From JANYHF01 sp963732765 (lineage in GTDB: Bacteria > Pseudomonadota > Alphaproteobacteria > Rhizobiales > Hyphomicrobiaceae): a DNA stretch of 64,000 nt. The position numbers and the translations under genes are program-made. The notes beneath the pieces are model-generated. The model ran no database searches, had not been told where the DNA came from, and saw nothing but the letters and a program-made list of their open reading frames with translations. Below are positions 8,155 to 16,750 of the stretch, piece after piece (within the stretch, counting starts at the first letter, position 1; the number at the start of each line of letters is the position of its first letter). The stretch is from NCBI GenBank assembly GCA_963732765.1, contig CAVTAS010000010.1, forward strand, positions 620,001-684,000. The letters are read 5' to 3'.

Positions 8155-8850
8155 ATGTCCGCCCTCACTGTCGTCTTCGATCTCGACGGAACCCTTGTCG
8201 ATACCGCCGCCGATCTTGCCAGCGCCACCAACAAGCTTCTGGCCGCGGAGGGTCTGCAGCCGATCCCCGTCACCAAGATGCGCACCCTCATCAGCTACGG
8301 CGCCCGCCACATGATCGAGCGTGGGTTTGCCGAGCGCGGCGTCCGGAAATCCGAGGCCGAAGTCGATGCTCTGTTGACGAGCTTTCTGGCCGACTACGGC
8401 CGCAACATCGCTGTCGAGAGCCGGCCGTTTCCCGGCGCCATGGAAGTGTTGGGGCGGCTGACGCAATCGGGTCATCGCTTGGCCGTCTGCACCAACAAGC
8501 GCGAGCAGCTGGCGCGCCGGCTGCTGGCCGAACTCAAGATGGACGGCCTGTTCCATGCCGTGACAGGACGCGACACGCTGCCGGTCCACAAGCCCGATCC
8601 CGGGCATCTGATCGGCACCGTCATCCTCGCCGACGGCGACTTGGGCCGGGCGGTCATGATCGGAGACAGCGACGTCGACATCCTGACCGCAAAGTCGGCG
8701 GGCCTGCCGTCCGTCGGCGTCAGCTTCGGTTATAGCCGCGAACCGATCGCCACCTTCAAGCCGACGGTGGTCATCGATCACTTCGACGCCCTGGACGCTG
8801 TGCTGGACAATATCTATCCGTCGGCGCAGCAACGGCGTCGCGGCGCCTGA
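8155..8850 (+). CDS. gph: Phosphoglycolate phosphatase (HAD superfamily)
   Basis: The 231-residue HAD hydrolase is Gph-like and would dephosphorylate 2-phosphoglycolate. Motif I is VFDLDGTLVDT with Asp9 and Asp11, motif II is AVCTNK, motif III is the Lys in HKPDP, and motif IV is MIGDSDVDI. A helical cap domain lies between motifs I and II. The ATG at 8155 was chosen because TCAGGAA precedes it at good spacing and the HAD core starts at once; an upstream ATG at 8110 lacks such a site. HAD substrate assignments from sequence are approximate. Confidence 0.87.
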   Translation: MSALTVVFDLDGTLVDTAADLASATNKLLAAEGLQPIPVTKMRTLISYGARHMIERGFAERGVRKSEAEVDALLTSFLADYGRNIAVESRPFPGAMEVLGRLTQSGHRLAVCTNKREQLARRLLAELKMDGLFHAVTGRDTLPVHKPDPGHLIGTVILADGDLGRAVMIGDSDVDILTAKSAGLPSVGVSFGYSREPIATFKPTVVIDHFDALDAVLDNIYPSAQQRRRGA

Positions 8851-8902
8851 TGCAGCCGTTTTCGGGTGTCGCCGCGGGTGGCTGGGTGCTAGGTCCGCAG
8901 GC

Positions 8903-9883
8903 ATGACACGACCATCCAAGCCCGCATCCAAACCGAACGCCAACCTACGCATGGGCCCCACCGAATGGGGCCTGTTGCTGCTGCTGTCCATCCTGTGGGG
9001 CGGTACCTTCTTCCTGGGCAAGATCGCCCGCACCGAGCTGTCGGCGTTCACGATCGTGCTGTTCCGGGTCGGCATCGCGGCCGCCATTCTGGCTATCGTG
9101 GTGCGCCTCACCGGCCTCGCGTTCCCCAAGGGACTGAGGGGCTGGTGGCCATTCCTGGTCATGGGATTGCTCAACAACGTCATTCCTTTCAGCCTCATTT
9201 TCTGGGGCCAGCGTGAGATCGGCGCCGGTCTTGCCTCAGTGCTGAATGCCTCCACGCCGCTGTTCGGCGCCATCGCCGCCCATGTCTTTACCGACGACGA
9301 GAAACTGCGCAGCAATCGCCTGATCGGTGTGCTGATCGGCATGCTCGGGGTCGGCGTGCTGGTTGGCGCGCCCGGCCTGCAGCTGGGCGCAGGCGTTGCG
9401 ACTGCGCAAGTGCTGGGCATGGGCGCGGTGCTGCTCGCCTCGATGAGCTACGGCTTGTCCGGCACCTGGGGCAAGCGCTTCCGCGAGGTTCCCGCGCTCA
9501 CCACGTCGGCCTGCCAGCTCACCTGTTCCACGCTGGTCATGACGCCGCTGGTGCTGCTGTTCGACCCGCCTTGGGCGCAAGGCCTGCCGAGCCTCAAGGT
9601 GATGCTGGCGGTACTGGCCATTGCGGTGCTGTGCACGGCCGTCGCCTATGTCATCTTCTTCACGATCATCCGCCGCGCGGGAGCGTCCAACGTGCTGCTG
9701 GTGACGCTGCTGGTACCCTTCACGGCTGCGGCGCTGGGCATCGCGTTCCTGGGCGAGCAGTTCCATGCCACTGATCTTGCCGGCGCCGCGCTGGTCGGCC
9801 TGGCGCTGATCATCATCGATGGCCGGGCCTTTGCCGCGCTGCGCAAGCGGATCGCCGGAGCGCCGGCCGATACTCGCGCCTGA
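8903..9883 (+). CDS. DMT-superfamily (EamA) transporter
   Basis: This 326-residue inner-membrane protein has about ten hydrophobic helices in two repeated five-helix EamA halves (about 25-155 and 175-310). The halves begin with LLLLLSILWGGTFFLGKIA and GAVLLASMSYGLSGTW. Such proteins export metabolites or amino acids, but the substrate cannot be predicted. The N-terminus is short and hydrophilic. It follows gph by 52 bases on the same strand and precedes an MFS gene by 75, so a loose co-oriented group is possible. Confidence 0.88.
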   Translation: MTRPSKPASKPNANLRMGPTEWGLLLLLSILWGGTFFLGKIARTELSAFTIVLFRVGIAAAILAIVVRLTGLAFPKGLRGWWPFLVMGLLNNVIPFSLIFWGQREIGAGLASVLNASTPLFGAIAAHVFTDDEKLRSNRLIGVLIGMLGVGVLVGAPGLQLGAGVATAQVLGMGAVLLASMSYGLSGTWGKRFREVPALTTSACQLTCSTLVMTPLVLLFDPPWAQGLPSLKVMLAVLAIAVLCTAVAYVIFFTIIRRAGASNVLLVTLLVPFTAAALGIAFLGEQFHATDLAGAALVGLALIIIDGRAFAALRKRIAGAPADTRA

Positions 9884-9958
9884 CCTCTTTCTCACTTTTG
9901 CGACGGCGCGCCCCCGGCTATCGTCGCCGCTTAATCGCAGCGCGAGGGGCGGGACGCA

Positions 9959-11158
9959 ATGGACGGAGCAGCGGCCGAAACGACGACCCGGGACCGCCCG
10001 TCGCCGGCCAGCCTGGCGCGCCGGATTTCGCTGTTCTACGGCGCATCGTTTCTGATCACGGGCATCTACGGGCCCTACTTCGGCATCTGGCTCGAGAGCG
10101 AGGGCCTCAGCCCCTATCTGGTCGGCGTCGTGCTCTCCCTGCCGAGTTTCACTCGCATGGTGGCCGGCCCGTTGCTCGCCTATGTTGCCGATCGCTCTGG
10201 CCGGCACCGGCTGGTGATGCAGGGGCTGTTGGTCGCGACGCTGCTCGGATTTGCCGCCCCGCAACTGCTCGGCCTGCTGCCCGGGCTGATCCTGATCGCC
10301 GCCCTGAACGCCCTGGCCATGCCCTCGATCATCCCGATCGGCGAGAGCTTCGCCATTGCCGGCGTGCAGCGCTTCGGGCTCGACTACGGCAGCATGCGCA
10401 TGTGGGGTTCGGCAGCCTTCGTGGTCGCCAACCTGATTGGCGGGATGGTGCTGGCCCAGTTCGGCGCGCCCGCGATCCTCTGGATGCTGATGGTCTGCGC
10501 CGGCCTGACGCTGGCCGTCACGCTGCGGCTGCCGGGCAATATAGGCGGCGGCGCGGCGGCGCGCATGCAGTTCAGCGAGATCGGCGGCCTGTTGCGCCAG
10601 CAGCGCTTTGTGCAGTTGCTGGCGGCCTGCGGGGCTATTCAGTGTTCGCACGTCTTCTTCAATACCTTCGCCACGCTGGCCTGGCGCGACCAGGGCATCT
10701 CGGCCGCCGTGATCGGCATGCTGTGGGCGACTGCGGTGATTTCTGAGGTGCTGCTGTTCGCCTTCGCGCGCCGGCCCCTGGCCCGGCTCGGCGGTACCGG
10801 CCTGATCGTGCTGGGCGCCAGCGCCGCCCTCTTGCGCTGGATCGCCTACGGTTTCGACCTGCCGCTGCCGGTGCTGTTCCTGTTCCAGGCGCTGCACGGA
10901 CTCAGCTTTGGCGCGACCCACATGGGCGCGATGCACGAGATGGCGCAGCAGATCCCGATGAAGCTCTCGGCGACCGCGCAAGGCCTCTATGCCGCGACCA
11001 CCGCCGGCGTTCTCACCGGCACGATCGTGCTGGCCTGCGGCCCGCTCTATGCCCATTTCGGCTCCGGCGCCTACTGGGCCATGGCGGCGATTGCGGCCCT
11101 GGGGTTGGTGCTTGCCCTGCGCTTCCGGCGCATGGGCCGAGCAGGACCTGCTGTGTAG
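9959..11158 (+). CDS. MFS transporter, phenylpropionate-permease (HcaT)-like
   Basis: The 399-residue MFS permease has about twelve transmembrane segments. Its N-terminal segment SLFYGASFLITGIYGPYFG with short loops, and ADRSGRHRL between TM2 and TM3, resemble the HcaT/LacY-like MFS_1 group. Substrate is not assignable. The stop TAG at 11156-11158 is also the first three bases of a family A palindrome, so the element begins exactly at the end of this gene. The protein ends in a short basic cytoplasmic tail. Confidence 0.85.
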   Translation: MDGAAAETTTRDRPSPASLARRISLFYGASFLITGIYGPYFGIWLESEGLSPYLVGVVLSLPSFTRMVAGPLLAYVADRSGRHRLVMQGLLVATLLGFAAPQLLGLLPGLILIAALNALAMPSIIPIGESFAIAGVQRFGLDYGSMRMWGSAAFVVANLIGGMVLAQFGAPAILWMLMVCAGLTLAVTLRLPGNIGGGAAARMQFSEIGGLLRQQRFVQLLAACGAIQCSHVFFNTFATLAWRDQGISAAVIGMLWATAVISEVLLFAFARRPLARLGGTGLIVLGASAALLRWIAYGFDLPLPVLFLFQALHGLSFGATHMGAMHEMAQQIPMKLSATAQGLYAATTAGVLTGTIVLACGPLYAHFGSGAYWAMAAIAALGLVLALRFRRMGRAGPAV

Positions 11159-11241
11159 GGGCGCATCGAAATGCGCCCGTCGTGCCACAATGATGGACTT
11201 TCGTTTGTTGAAGGACGGGCGCACTGCGGTGCGCCCCTGCG
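11155..11241. repeat. Family A composite palindrome beginning at the MFS stop codon
   Basis: The left half TAGGGGCGCATCGAAATGCGCCC and right half GGGCGCACTGCGGTGCGCCCCTGCG are each palindromic and complementary at their outer ends. About 40 unique bases lie between them. The TAG of the left end is the stop codon of the upstream MFS gene. Confidence 0.85.
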
Positions 11242-11790
11242 TCCCATATGCCAAAATTATGACATTAAATCTTTATACGGACTATTTGCCTGCACAAAGA
11301 CGCACGGGAGCGCGTGCGCCGGAGGCCGCGAATTGGCAGTAAAAAGATGCGGCCTTCCGGCGCCTACGCTGCGGAGATTTTAAGCACAAGCAGCCTGTTT
11401 TCGTTAGGGCCCAGGTGGCTTTCGCCATCCCATCCCAGTACGTATGCCCCGTTGGCACTCACCCTTGTTCCGGTCGTTACGACCTGGGTGCGCAAGACTA
11501 TTCCAAGGCTCTCCTGCCTTGCCGGACCGTCAGACCCGGCAACGTTCGGACACCGCTGTCTCCTGCCACATGTCCGACGGTCGACACGCCCCGTAGCAGC
11601 GGGAGATGTCGGGAAGTATGCGCGAGAAAAATCGAAATGTAAACAAGTATATTTTTGAAACCGTTGCCAATTTGCAGTATTGTGAGTTTGGTTAGCGCGC
11701 AAATACTTCGTAAAATCTATCCGTTGCTTGTTGGCGCGCAACCCAACCACTAGGAAAACAAGCACGAAGTTGCTTTGCGGGCGGCTCGCC
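11242..11790. other. AT-rich gap without a recognisable gene
   Basis: About 550 bases lie between the MFS gene and the dipeptide-epimerase remnant, visibly AT-richer than the surroundings. Short frames exist on both strands but none has a ribosome-binding site or a domain I recognise. A minus-strand frame ending at 11364 contains NGAYVLGWDGESHLG and could be a gene remnant; I cannot support it. The base composition suggests foreign DNA. Confidence 0.5.
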
Positions 11791-11872
11791 GGGGACATGA
11801 CGTACATCACCGACGCTCGACCGGAGCTCAATAAGCGGACCTTCGCGAGCCGATGATGAATATCATGTCCCC
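11791..11872. repeat. Family B palindrome (GGGGACATGA ends)
   Basis: The left arm GGGGACATGACGTACATCA and right arm TGATGAATATCATGTCCCC are inverted repeats with a few mismatches, separated by about 40 bases. It lies three bases beyond the stop of the epimerase gene on the minus strand. Related elements occur at 46753-46936 and 61838-62052. Confidence 0.85.
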
Positions 11873-11875
11873 AAG

Positions 11876-12863
11876 TCACCCCCACAGCTCCACCGGCCCC
11901 GCCGTCGCCTGCGATCCGTCGTAGACTACCCCCGGCACTCGATCCCGTGCCAGCAGAAGCGGCCCGTCCAGGTCCACCCAATCGGCCCCTTGCGCGACCA
12001 GCAGGGCCGGCGCCATCGACAGCGAGGTCGCCAGCATGCAGCCTACCATCACCTTCAGCCCGGCCGCCTCGGCTGCCGCTCTTCATGGCCAGCGCCTCAG
12101 TCAACCCGCCGGTCTTGTCGAGCTTGATGTTGACGGCGTCGTAGCGATCGGCGAGCGCGGCAATGTCGGCGGCGGCATGGGCGCTCTCGTCGGCGCACAC
12201 CGGGATCGGGCGGGGGGCGATGGCAAGAGCACCATCCGCCCCTTGCGGCAGCGGCTGCTCGATCAACTCTACATGCGCGGCCTGGCACATCGCGAAGAGC
12301 CGAGGCAGCGTTTCGGCGCGAAAACCTTCGTTCGCATCGACAATCAATCGGGCCGTAGGCCGCGCGCGGCGGATCGCGGTGAGGCGTTCCGCGTCACCCT
12401 CGCCGGCGAGTTTCAATTTCATCAGCGGATACTGCGCAGCAGCAGCCGCTTTGGCCGCCATCGCCTCGGGCGCATCGAGGCTGAGCGTATAGGCCGTGGT
12501 CAGTGCGCGCGGCGCTTCGAGGCACGCGAGGGTCCAGGCCCGCTCGCCTGCTCGCTTAGCTTCCAAATCCCATAAGGCGCAATCCAGCGCATTGCGGGCC
12601 GCGCCCGGCTGCATCGCAAATTGGAGCGATTTGCGCGTCAGGCCACTGGCGACTGCCGGCCCCACGGCCTCGATGGCGGCCAGAACTCCCTCGGGTGTCT
12701 CTCCGTAGCGCGCGTACGGCGTGCACTCGCCGCGCGCCAGAATCGGCCCCTCGCGCAACTCCACCACCACGACGACGGCCTCGGTCTTGGCCCCGCGCGA
12801 AATGCGGAACTCGCCGGCAATCGGCCAGCGCTCGATACGGGCGGTGAGGATGGGCGCGGGCAT
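11876..12863 (-). pseudogene. L-Ala-D/L-Glu (dipeptide) epimerase, single-base frameshift
   Basis: This enolase-superfamily enzyme epimerises L-Ala-D-Glu from recycled murein peptides. About 260 residues read normally from the ATG at 12863 (AGGA upstream): MKLKL with the catalytic lysines, then VDANEG, IEQPLP and CADES with the metal ligands, and NIKLDKTGG with the second catalytic lysine. After EALAMK one extra base near 12080 shifts the frame. Removing it restores AAAEAAGLKVMVG and a normal C-terminus ending GPVELWG with TGA at 11876-11878. The length of 988 bases equals 3n+1. Either a recent null mutation or a sequencing error; the rest looks intact. Confidence 0.85.
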
Positions 12864-12942
12864 GGGTGATCCTTGTGTTGCGCGGTTGGCAGCGCCATAG
12901 CATGTGTTCAAAACACTCAGGTACTACGAACCGGATCCCCCC

Positions 12943-13413
12943 ATGCGCTGCCCGTTTTGCGCCAGCACCGATACGCAAGTGAAGGACAGCCGTCCCACCG
13001 AGGACGACAGCGCCATACGGCGGCGCCGCATTTGCCCCAGATGCGAAGGCCGCTTCACCACCTTCGAGCGCGTGCAGTTGAAGGAGCTGACGGTGCTGAA
13101 GCGCTCGGGGCGGCGGGCGCCGTTCGATCGCAGTAAGCTCGCCCGCTCGATCACCATGGCGCTGCGCAAGCGTCCCGTGGAGGCCGAGCGCGTCGAGCGC
13201 CTGATCAACGACATCGTGCGGAAATTAGAGAGCAACAGCGACGGCGAAGTGACATCGGGCGCAGTCGGCGAATTGGCCATGGAGGCGCTGAAGGAGCTCG
13301 ATGGCGTCGCCTATGTGCGCTTTGCCTCCGTGTACCGCGATTTCCGCGATGCCCGCGATTTCGTCGACGTGCTGGAGGAACTGGCGGGGGACAAGGGGGA
13401 GGATGAGGAGTGA
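12943..13413 (+). CDS. nrdR: Transcriptional repressor NrdR
   Basis: NrdR represses ribonucleotide reductase genes in response to (d)ATP. The 156-residue protein has the zinc ribbon Cys3/Cys6 (MRCPFC) and Cys31/Cys34 (ICPRC), the linker RRRRICPRCEGRFTTFE, then an ATP-cone domain at about 46-136 starting VLKRSGRRAPFDRSKL. The ATG at 12943 gives the invariant MRCPFC start. It heads the riboflavin/nusB set, as in many alphaproteobacteria, although glyA, a frequent upstream neighbour, is absent. Confidence 0.96.
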   Translation: MRCPFCASTDTQVKDSRPTEDDSAIRRRRICPRCEGRFTTFERVQLKELTVLKRSGRRAPFDRSKLARSITMALRKRPVEAERVERLINDIVRKLESNSDGEVTSGAVGELAMEALKELDGVAYVRFASVYRDFRDARDFVDVLEELAGDKGEDEE

Positions 13414-13433
13414 TGCGGCGCCGGATCATCATC

Positions 13434-13518
13434 GTAGGGGCGCATCGCAATGCGCCCGTGGTACCACAGCAACGGCCGTTGTATGGGGCACGCCGGGCGC
13501 ATTGCGATGCGCACCTAC
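13434..13518. repeat. Family A composite palindrome between nrdR and ribD
   Basis: GTAGGGGCGCATCGCAATGCGCCC at the left pairs with GGGCGCATTGCGATGCGCACCTAC at the right; each half is itself palindromic, with about 37 bases between. The right end stops 13 bases before the ribD start, where no clear Shine-Dalgarno is visible, so the insertion may have affected ribD translation. Confidence 0.88.
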
Positions 13519-13531
13519 GCGTGCTGCGCTG

Positions 13532-14677
13532 ATGGCCGTGAACACGCAATCCGAAACCGACGCGCATTGGATGCGGGCGGCCGTCGCGATGGCGGAGAGC
13601 GGGCTGGGCACGACCGCGCCCAATCCCTCCGTGGGCGCTGTGTTGGTGTTCGACGGGGTCGAAATCGCGCGCGCCGTAACCCAACAGGGCGGGCGGCCGC
13701 ATGCCGAGACCGAGGCGCTGCGGTTGGCGGGCGAAGCTGCGCGCGGGGCGACGTTGTATGTCACGCTGGAGCCGTGCTCGCACCACGGCAAGACCGGCCC
13801 GTGCGCCGAAGCCGTGATCGCGGCCGGCGTTCCGCGCGTGGTGGTGGGCCTCGAGGACCCGGACCCGCGCGTGGCCGGGCGCGGGATCGCGCTGCTGCGG
13901 GCGGCGGGAATCGAGGTGGTGGTCGGGGTCGAGGCCAAGGCCTGCCGCTGGGTGACGCTGGGGCATATCTTGCGCGTGACCGAGCGGCGGCCGATGGTGC
14001 TGCTCAAGATGGCTTTGAGGGACGATCTGTCGGTGCCGACGGGTGGCGGTGGCCGTCCGAACTTCGTCACCAGCCCCGAGGCGCGGATGATGGGTCACAG
14101 GTTTCGCGCCAAGTCGGACGCCATCCTGGTCGGCGCGGGCACGGTGCGCGACGACGATCCGGAGCTGACCGTGCGCGCACCCGGCCTGGAGCATCGCAGG
14201 CCAATTCGCGTTGTTTTGGACAGCAGGCTCGATGCGCTTACGCCCGCCACCAAACTTGCACAAACGGCGCGCGACGTCCCGGTATGGGTGATGACGACGT
14301 CCGCGGCGCCCTACGACAGCAGTATAGCGCTGGAAGACCTGGGCGTTCGTGTCAGCACGCTCTATAGCGAAGACGGCCGTCCGGACTTCGAATGCGTCTT
14401 GCGTCTGCTCGCCGACGCGGGCATCACGCGCCTGATGATCGAAGGCGGCCCGGCCATCTGGCGCAGGGTCGCAGCGCACGACTGTATCGACGAGGCCATC
14501 GTGTTCGTGAGCAGGCCACCGCATTCCGCAGCGACCGATGGTGGCGCCGGGTTCGACCCGCCCGTCACTTTCGAGCGCCTGACGCGCCTGCACTTGCCGT
14601 CGGAGATGGACCTCGTCGAACAGGGCGAGATCGGCGGCGACACGTGGTTCCGGTTCGAGCGGGAGGGGACAAGTTAA
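13532..14677 (+). CDS. ribD: Bifunctional riboflavin biosynthesis protein RibD (deaminase/reductase)
   Basis: RibD deaminates and then reduces the pyrimidine intermediate of riboflavin synthesis. The 381-residue protein has an N-terminal deaminase at about 10-150 with zinc ligands in GGRPHAETEAL and EPCSHHGKTGPCAEA. The C-terminal reductase at about 155-375 contains KMALRDDLSVPTGGG, VGAGTVRDDDPELTVR and IEGGPAIW. The ATG at 13532 is the first in frame; an ATG at 13571 is the alternative, and neither has a good ribosome-binding site. The last codons (GTS, stop) come from the GGGGACA-type repeat that begins here, so the repeat supplies the stop codon. Confidence 0.94.
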   Translation: MAVNTQSETDAHWMRAAVAMAESGLGTTAPNPSVGAVLVFDGVEIARAVTQQGGRPHAETEALRLAGEAARGATLYVTLEPCSHHGKTGPCAEAVIAAGVPRVVVGLEDPDPRVAGRGIALLRAAGIEVVVGVEAKACRWVTLGHILRVTERRPMVLLKMALRDDLSVPTGGGGRPNFVTSPEARMMGHRFRAKSDAILVGAGTVRDDDPELTVRAPGLEHRRPIRVVLDSRLDALTPATKLAQTARDVPVWVMTTSAAPYDSSIALEDLGVRVSTLYSEDGRPDFECVLRLLADAGITRLMIEGGPAIWRRVAAHDCIDEAIVFVSRPPHSAATDGGAGFDPPVTFERLTRLHLPSEMDLVEQGEIGGDTWFRFEREGTS

Positions 14678-14682
14678 ACGGG

Positions 14683-14776
14683 GAAGTTAAACGGGGACAG
14701 TTTACTTAATTCATCACCGCCTTCAAAATCCCAGTGCCCTATCGGTGAATTAAGTAAACTGTCCCCGTTTAACTTC
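14683..14776. repeat. Family B-like long inverted repeat with perfect 31-base arms
   Basis: Arms at 14683-14713 and 14746-14776 are perfectly complementary over 31 bases. They begin GAAGTTAAACGGGGACAG and run through TTTACTTAATTCA; the loop is 32 bases. Further imperfect pairing extends outward (GACAAGTTAAACGGG against its complement with a small gap) to about 14666-14793. It overlaps the ribD 3' end and fills the ribD-ribE gap. It resembles REP/RAYT-type units, but no transposase is nearby. Confidence 0.93.
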
Positions 14777-14814
14777 CTGTCCCCGTTTAACTTCGTCCTG
14801 TTTCAGGAGCCTCC

Positions 14815-15411
14815 ATGTTCACCGGCATCATCACCGACATCGGCGAGGTGGTCGCGCGCGACCCCGGCCGCTTCGTCATCGCCTGCAAGTACCCGGTTGA
14901 GTCCATCGCCATTGGTGCCTCCATCGCCTGTGCGGGCTGCTGCCTGACTGTCACGGACATCCGTGCGCATAATGACGGTCGCACCGCGATCACCGTCGAC
15001 GTTTCGCCCGAGACGCTTAGCCTGACCACGCTGGACAGCTGGCGGACCGGGACGCGCATGAACCTCGAACGCTCCCTGAAGCTCGGCGACGAACTGGGCG
15101 GCCACATGGTCGCGGGGCATGTCGACGGGCTGGCCAAGATCGTATCGGTGCGCCCGGACGGCGAACACACGCGCTTCACCTTTGAAATCGCGCCTGAGCT
15201 GGCGCGCTACGTGGCCAAGAAAGGCTCGGTCGCGCTCGATGGCACGTCGCTGACCGTCAACGAGGTCACGGCCACCACTTTCGGCGTCAGTTTGATCCCG
15301 CACACCCTTGCCGTGACCACCTGGGGTGCGGCTCGCGCGGGCCAGAGCGTCAATTTCGAGGTGGACCTGATGGCACGCTATGTGGCAAGGCTCGGAGAAA
15401 CCCCACTTTAG
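14815..15411 (+). CDS. ribE: Riboflavin synthase alpha subunit
   Basis: This enzyme dismutates two 6,7-dimethyl-8-ribityllumazine molecules to riboflavin. The 198 residues form two tandem lumazine-binding domains. The first starts MFTGIITDIGEV and contains SIACAGCCLTV with the family cysteine; the second contains GHMVAGHVDG and GSVALDGTSLTVNEV. The ATG at 14815 follows CAGGAGCC at ideal spacing. It lies downstream of the long repeat hairpin, which could attenuate transcription from ribD; that is inference. Confidence 0.95.
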   Translation: MFTGIITDIGEVVARDPGRFVIACKYPVESIAIGASIACAGCCLTVTDIRAHNDGRTAITVDVSPETLSLTTLDSWRTGTRMNLERSLKLGDELGGHMVAGHVDGLAKIVSVRPDGEHTRFTFEIAPELARYVAKKGSVALDGTSLTVNEVTATTFGVSLIPHTLAVTTWGAARAGQSVNFEVDLMARYVARLGETPL

Positions 15412-15419
15412 CTTGGTCG

Positions 15420-15460
15420 CGCTTCATATCGGAAAACCGGCATCCACTTTTCCGGAAGCG
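15420..15460. repeat. Rhizobial-type palindrome between ribE and ribH
   Basis: CGCTTC...GAAGCG outer arms and CGGAAAA...TTTTCCG inner arms flank CCGGCATCCAC. This layout, with CGGAAAACCGG and CACTTTTCCGG, is like a short palindromic unit I recall as scattered through Bradyrhizobium- and Mesorhizobium-type genomes. Only one copy is in this window. Confidence 0.65.
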
Positions 15461-15488
15461 CTCCTCCGAACATGAGCCCTTTGACATC

Positions 15489-15998
15489 ATGGTCCTGCGC
15501 CATACCGATTCCACGCCTGCTGCAACCGCCGTTCCTGGCGCGCGCGTGCTGATCCTTGAGGCGCCCTACTACGCCCATATCACCAACCCGCTGGCCGAGG
15601 GGGCGATGGCCGTCATCGCTGCGGCCGGTGGAACCTCGACCCGTGTCACTGTGCCCGGCGCGCTCGAACTGCCGCAGGCGCTGGTGGCCTTCGTGCATGC
15701 CGACCGCATCGGACGCTTTGCCGGTCCCACCAAGGCTTTCGACGGCGCCGTCGTGCTCGGCTGCGTCATCCGCGGCGAGACCACGCATTACGGCACCGTC
15801 TGCGACGAGGCTAACCGCGGCGTGATGCGGGTTGCGCTGTCAAACGGCGTGCCCGTTGGCAACGCCATCCTGACGGTCGAGACCGAGGCGCAGGCGCTGG
15901 CCCGCGCCGACGGCGGCAAAGCCAACAAGGGCGGAGATGCGGCTCGCGCCTGCCTCGCCCTGATCGCCCTGCAGCGCCAGCTGGGGCCGGTCGCGTGA
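15489..15998 (+). CDS. ribH: 6,7-dimethyl-8-ribityllumazine synthase
   Basis: Lumazine synthase condenses the RibD-pathway pyrimidine with dihydroxybutanone phosphate to give the RibE substrate. The 169-residue protein has VPGALELPQAL, AVVLGCVIRGETTH with catalytic His100, then VCDEANRGVM and GNAILTVETEAQAL. The N-terminus is short and variable, as usual. The ribosome-binding site is weak, so an internal start is possible but would cut into the first strand. It overlaps nusB by four bases (GTGA). No ribB/ribBA is in the window. Confidence 0.94.
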   Translation: MVLRHTDSTPAATAVPGARVLILEAPYYAHITNPLAEGAMAVIAAAGGTSTRVTVPGALELPQALVAFVHADRIGRFAGPTKAFDGAVVLGCVIRGETTHYGTVCDEANRGVMRVALSNGVPVGNAILTVETEAQALARADGGKANKGGDAARACLALIALQRQLGPVA

Positions 15999-16456
15999 GC
16001 GATCCTTCCAACAAACCCCGTTCGGCCGCGCGCCTGGCCGCCGTGCAGGGCCTCTACCAGATGGATCTGGCGCAGACCGACATCGCCGACGTGATCACGC
16101 AGTTCGCCTCCCGCTTTGGCGCCGAGGGCGAGGGCGGCGCGCCCGACGTCGCAGACCGCCTGTTCTTTGCCGAAATCCTGCGCGGCGTGGTGCGCCGCCA
16201 GCTGGAAATCGATCCGCTGGTCGACGCGCGCCTGGCCGGCGGTTGGCGCCTGAACCGGCTCGACAGCATTCTGCGCGCCATTTTGCGCTCGGGCGCCTTC
16301 GAGCTGATGGAGCGGCGCGACATTCCCGCCAAGGTGATCATCTCGGAGTACGTGGATGTGGCCAAGGCGTTCTTCACCGGCGAGGAGCCCAAGGTGGTGA
16401 ACGGTGTGCTCGACAAGCTGGCGCGTGAGCAACGGCCGCAAGAGGTGGGGCCCTAA
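15995..16456 (+). CDS. nusB: Transcription antitermination factor NusB
   Basis: NusB binds boxA RNA with S10 and assists rRNA antitermination. The 153-residue all-helical protein shows RSAARLAAVQGLYQMDL at the N-terminus and LDSILRAILRSGAFEL, VIISEYVDVAKAF and KVVNGVLDKLA in the C-terminal half, all typical. It starts with GTG overlapping the ribH stop. Its TAA is followed directly by the ACGGGGACAGGTGAGG repeat block. Confidence 0.95.
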   Translation: MSDPSNKPRSAARLAAVQGLYQMDLAQTDIADVITQFASRFGAEGEGGAPDVADRLFFAEILRGVVRRQLEIDPLVDARLAGGWRLNRLDSILRAILRSGAFELMERRDIPAKVIISEYVDVAKAFFTGEEPKVVNGVLDKLAREQRPQEVGP

Positions 16457-16465
16457 ACGGGGACA

Positions 16466-16531
16466 GGTGAGGGGCAGCCACTTGCTCCGTACCGGTGGCA
16501 ACAGGTACGGAGCCAGCCCCTGCCCCTCACC
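16466..16531. repeat. Family C palindrome (GGTGAGGGGCAG ends), copy 1
   Basis: GGTGAGGGGCAGCCACTTGC at the left pairs with a near complement ending CCTGCCCCTCACC-like at the right; the centre is CTCCGTACCGG and CAGGTACGGAG. It follows AAACGGGGACA just after nusB. Nearly identical to 16685-16750. Confidence 0.85.
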
Positions 16532-16684
16532 GACCGCCAAACGCTGGCGCTGAAACGCGCTGCGCGGGGCGGTCTCCTCTCCCCTCGCAAAGAGGCGAGG
16601 AGAGAGGCGGGTCCGTCTTCTCCTCTCCCCCTGCTTAGGGGGAGAGGATGTCGCCCCGAGGCGAAGCCGAGGGAGTGAGCGACA

Positions 16685-16750
16685 GGTGAGGGGCAGCCAC
16701 TTGCTCCGTACCGGTAGCAACAGGTACGGAGCCAGCCCCGGCCCCTCACC
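16685..16750. repeat. Family C palindrome, copy 2
   Basis: Same element as 16466-16531 with only a few differences (TAGCAA for TGGCAA and CCGGCCCC for CCTGCCCC). It ends about 55 bases before the MFS start. Confidence 0.85.

Noticed and set aside
9236..11254. A 672-codon open frame on the minus strand
   Set aside because: It runs antisense through the EamA and MFS genes; its protein is rich in Arg, Gln and Gly with no domain, as expected from high-G+C antisense.
12900..16460. FMN riboswitch upstream of the riboflavin genes
   Set aside because: No conserved RFN stem set was seen before ribD or ribE; the structured DNA there is palindromic repeats.
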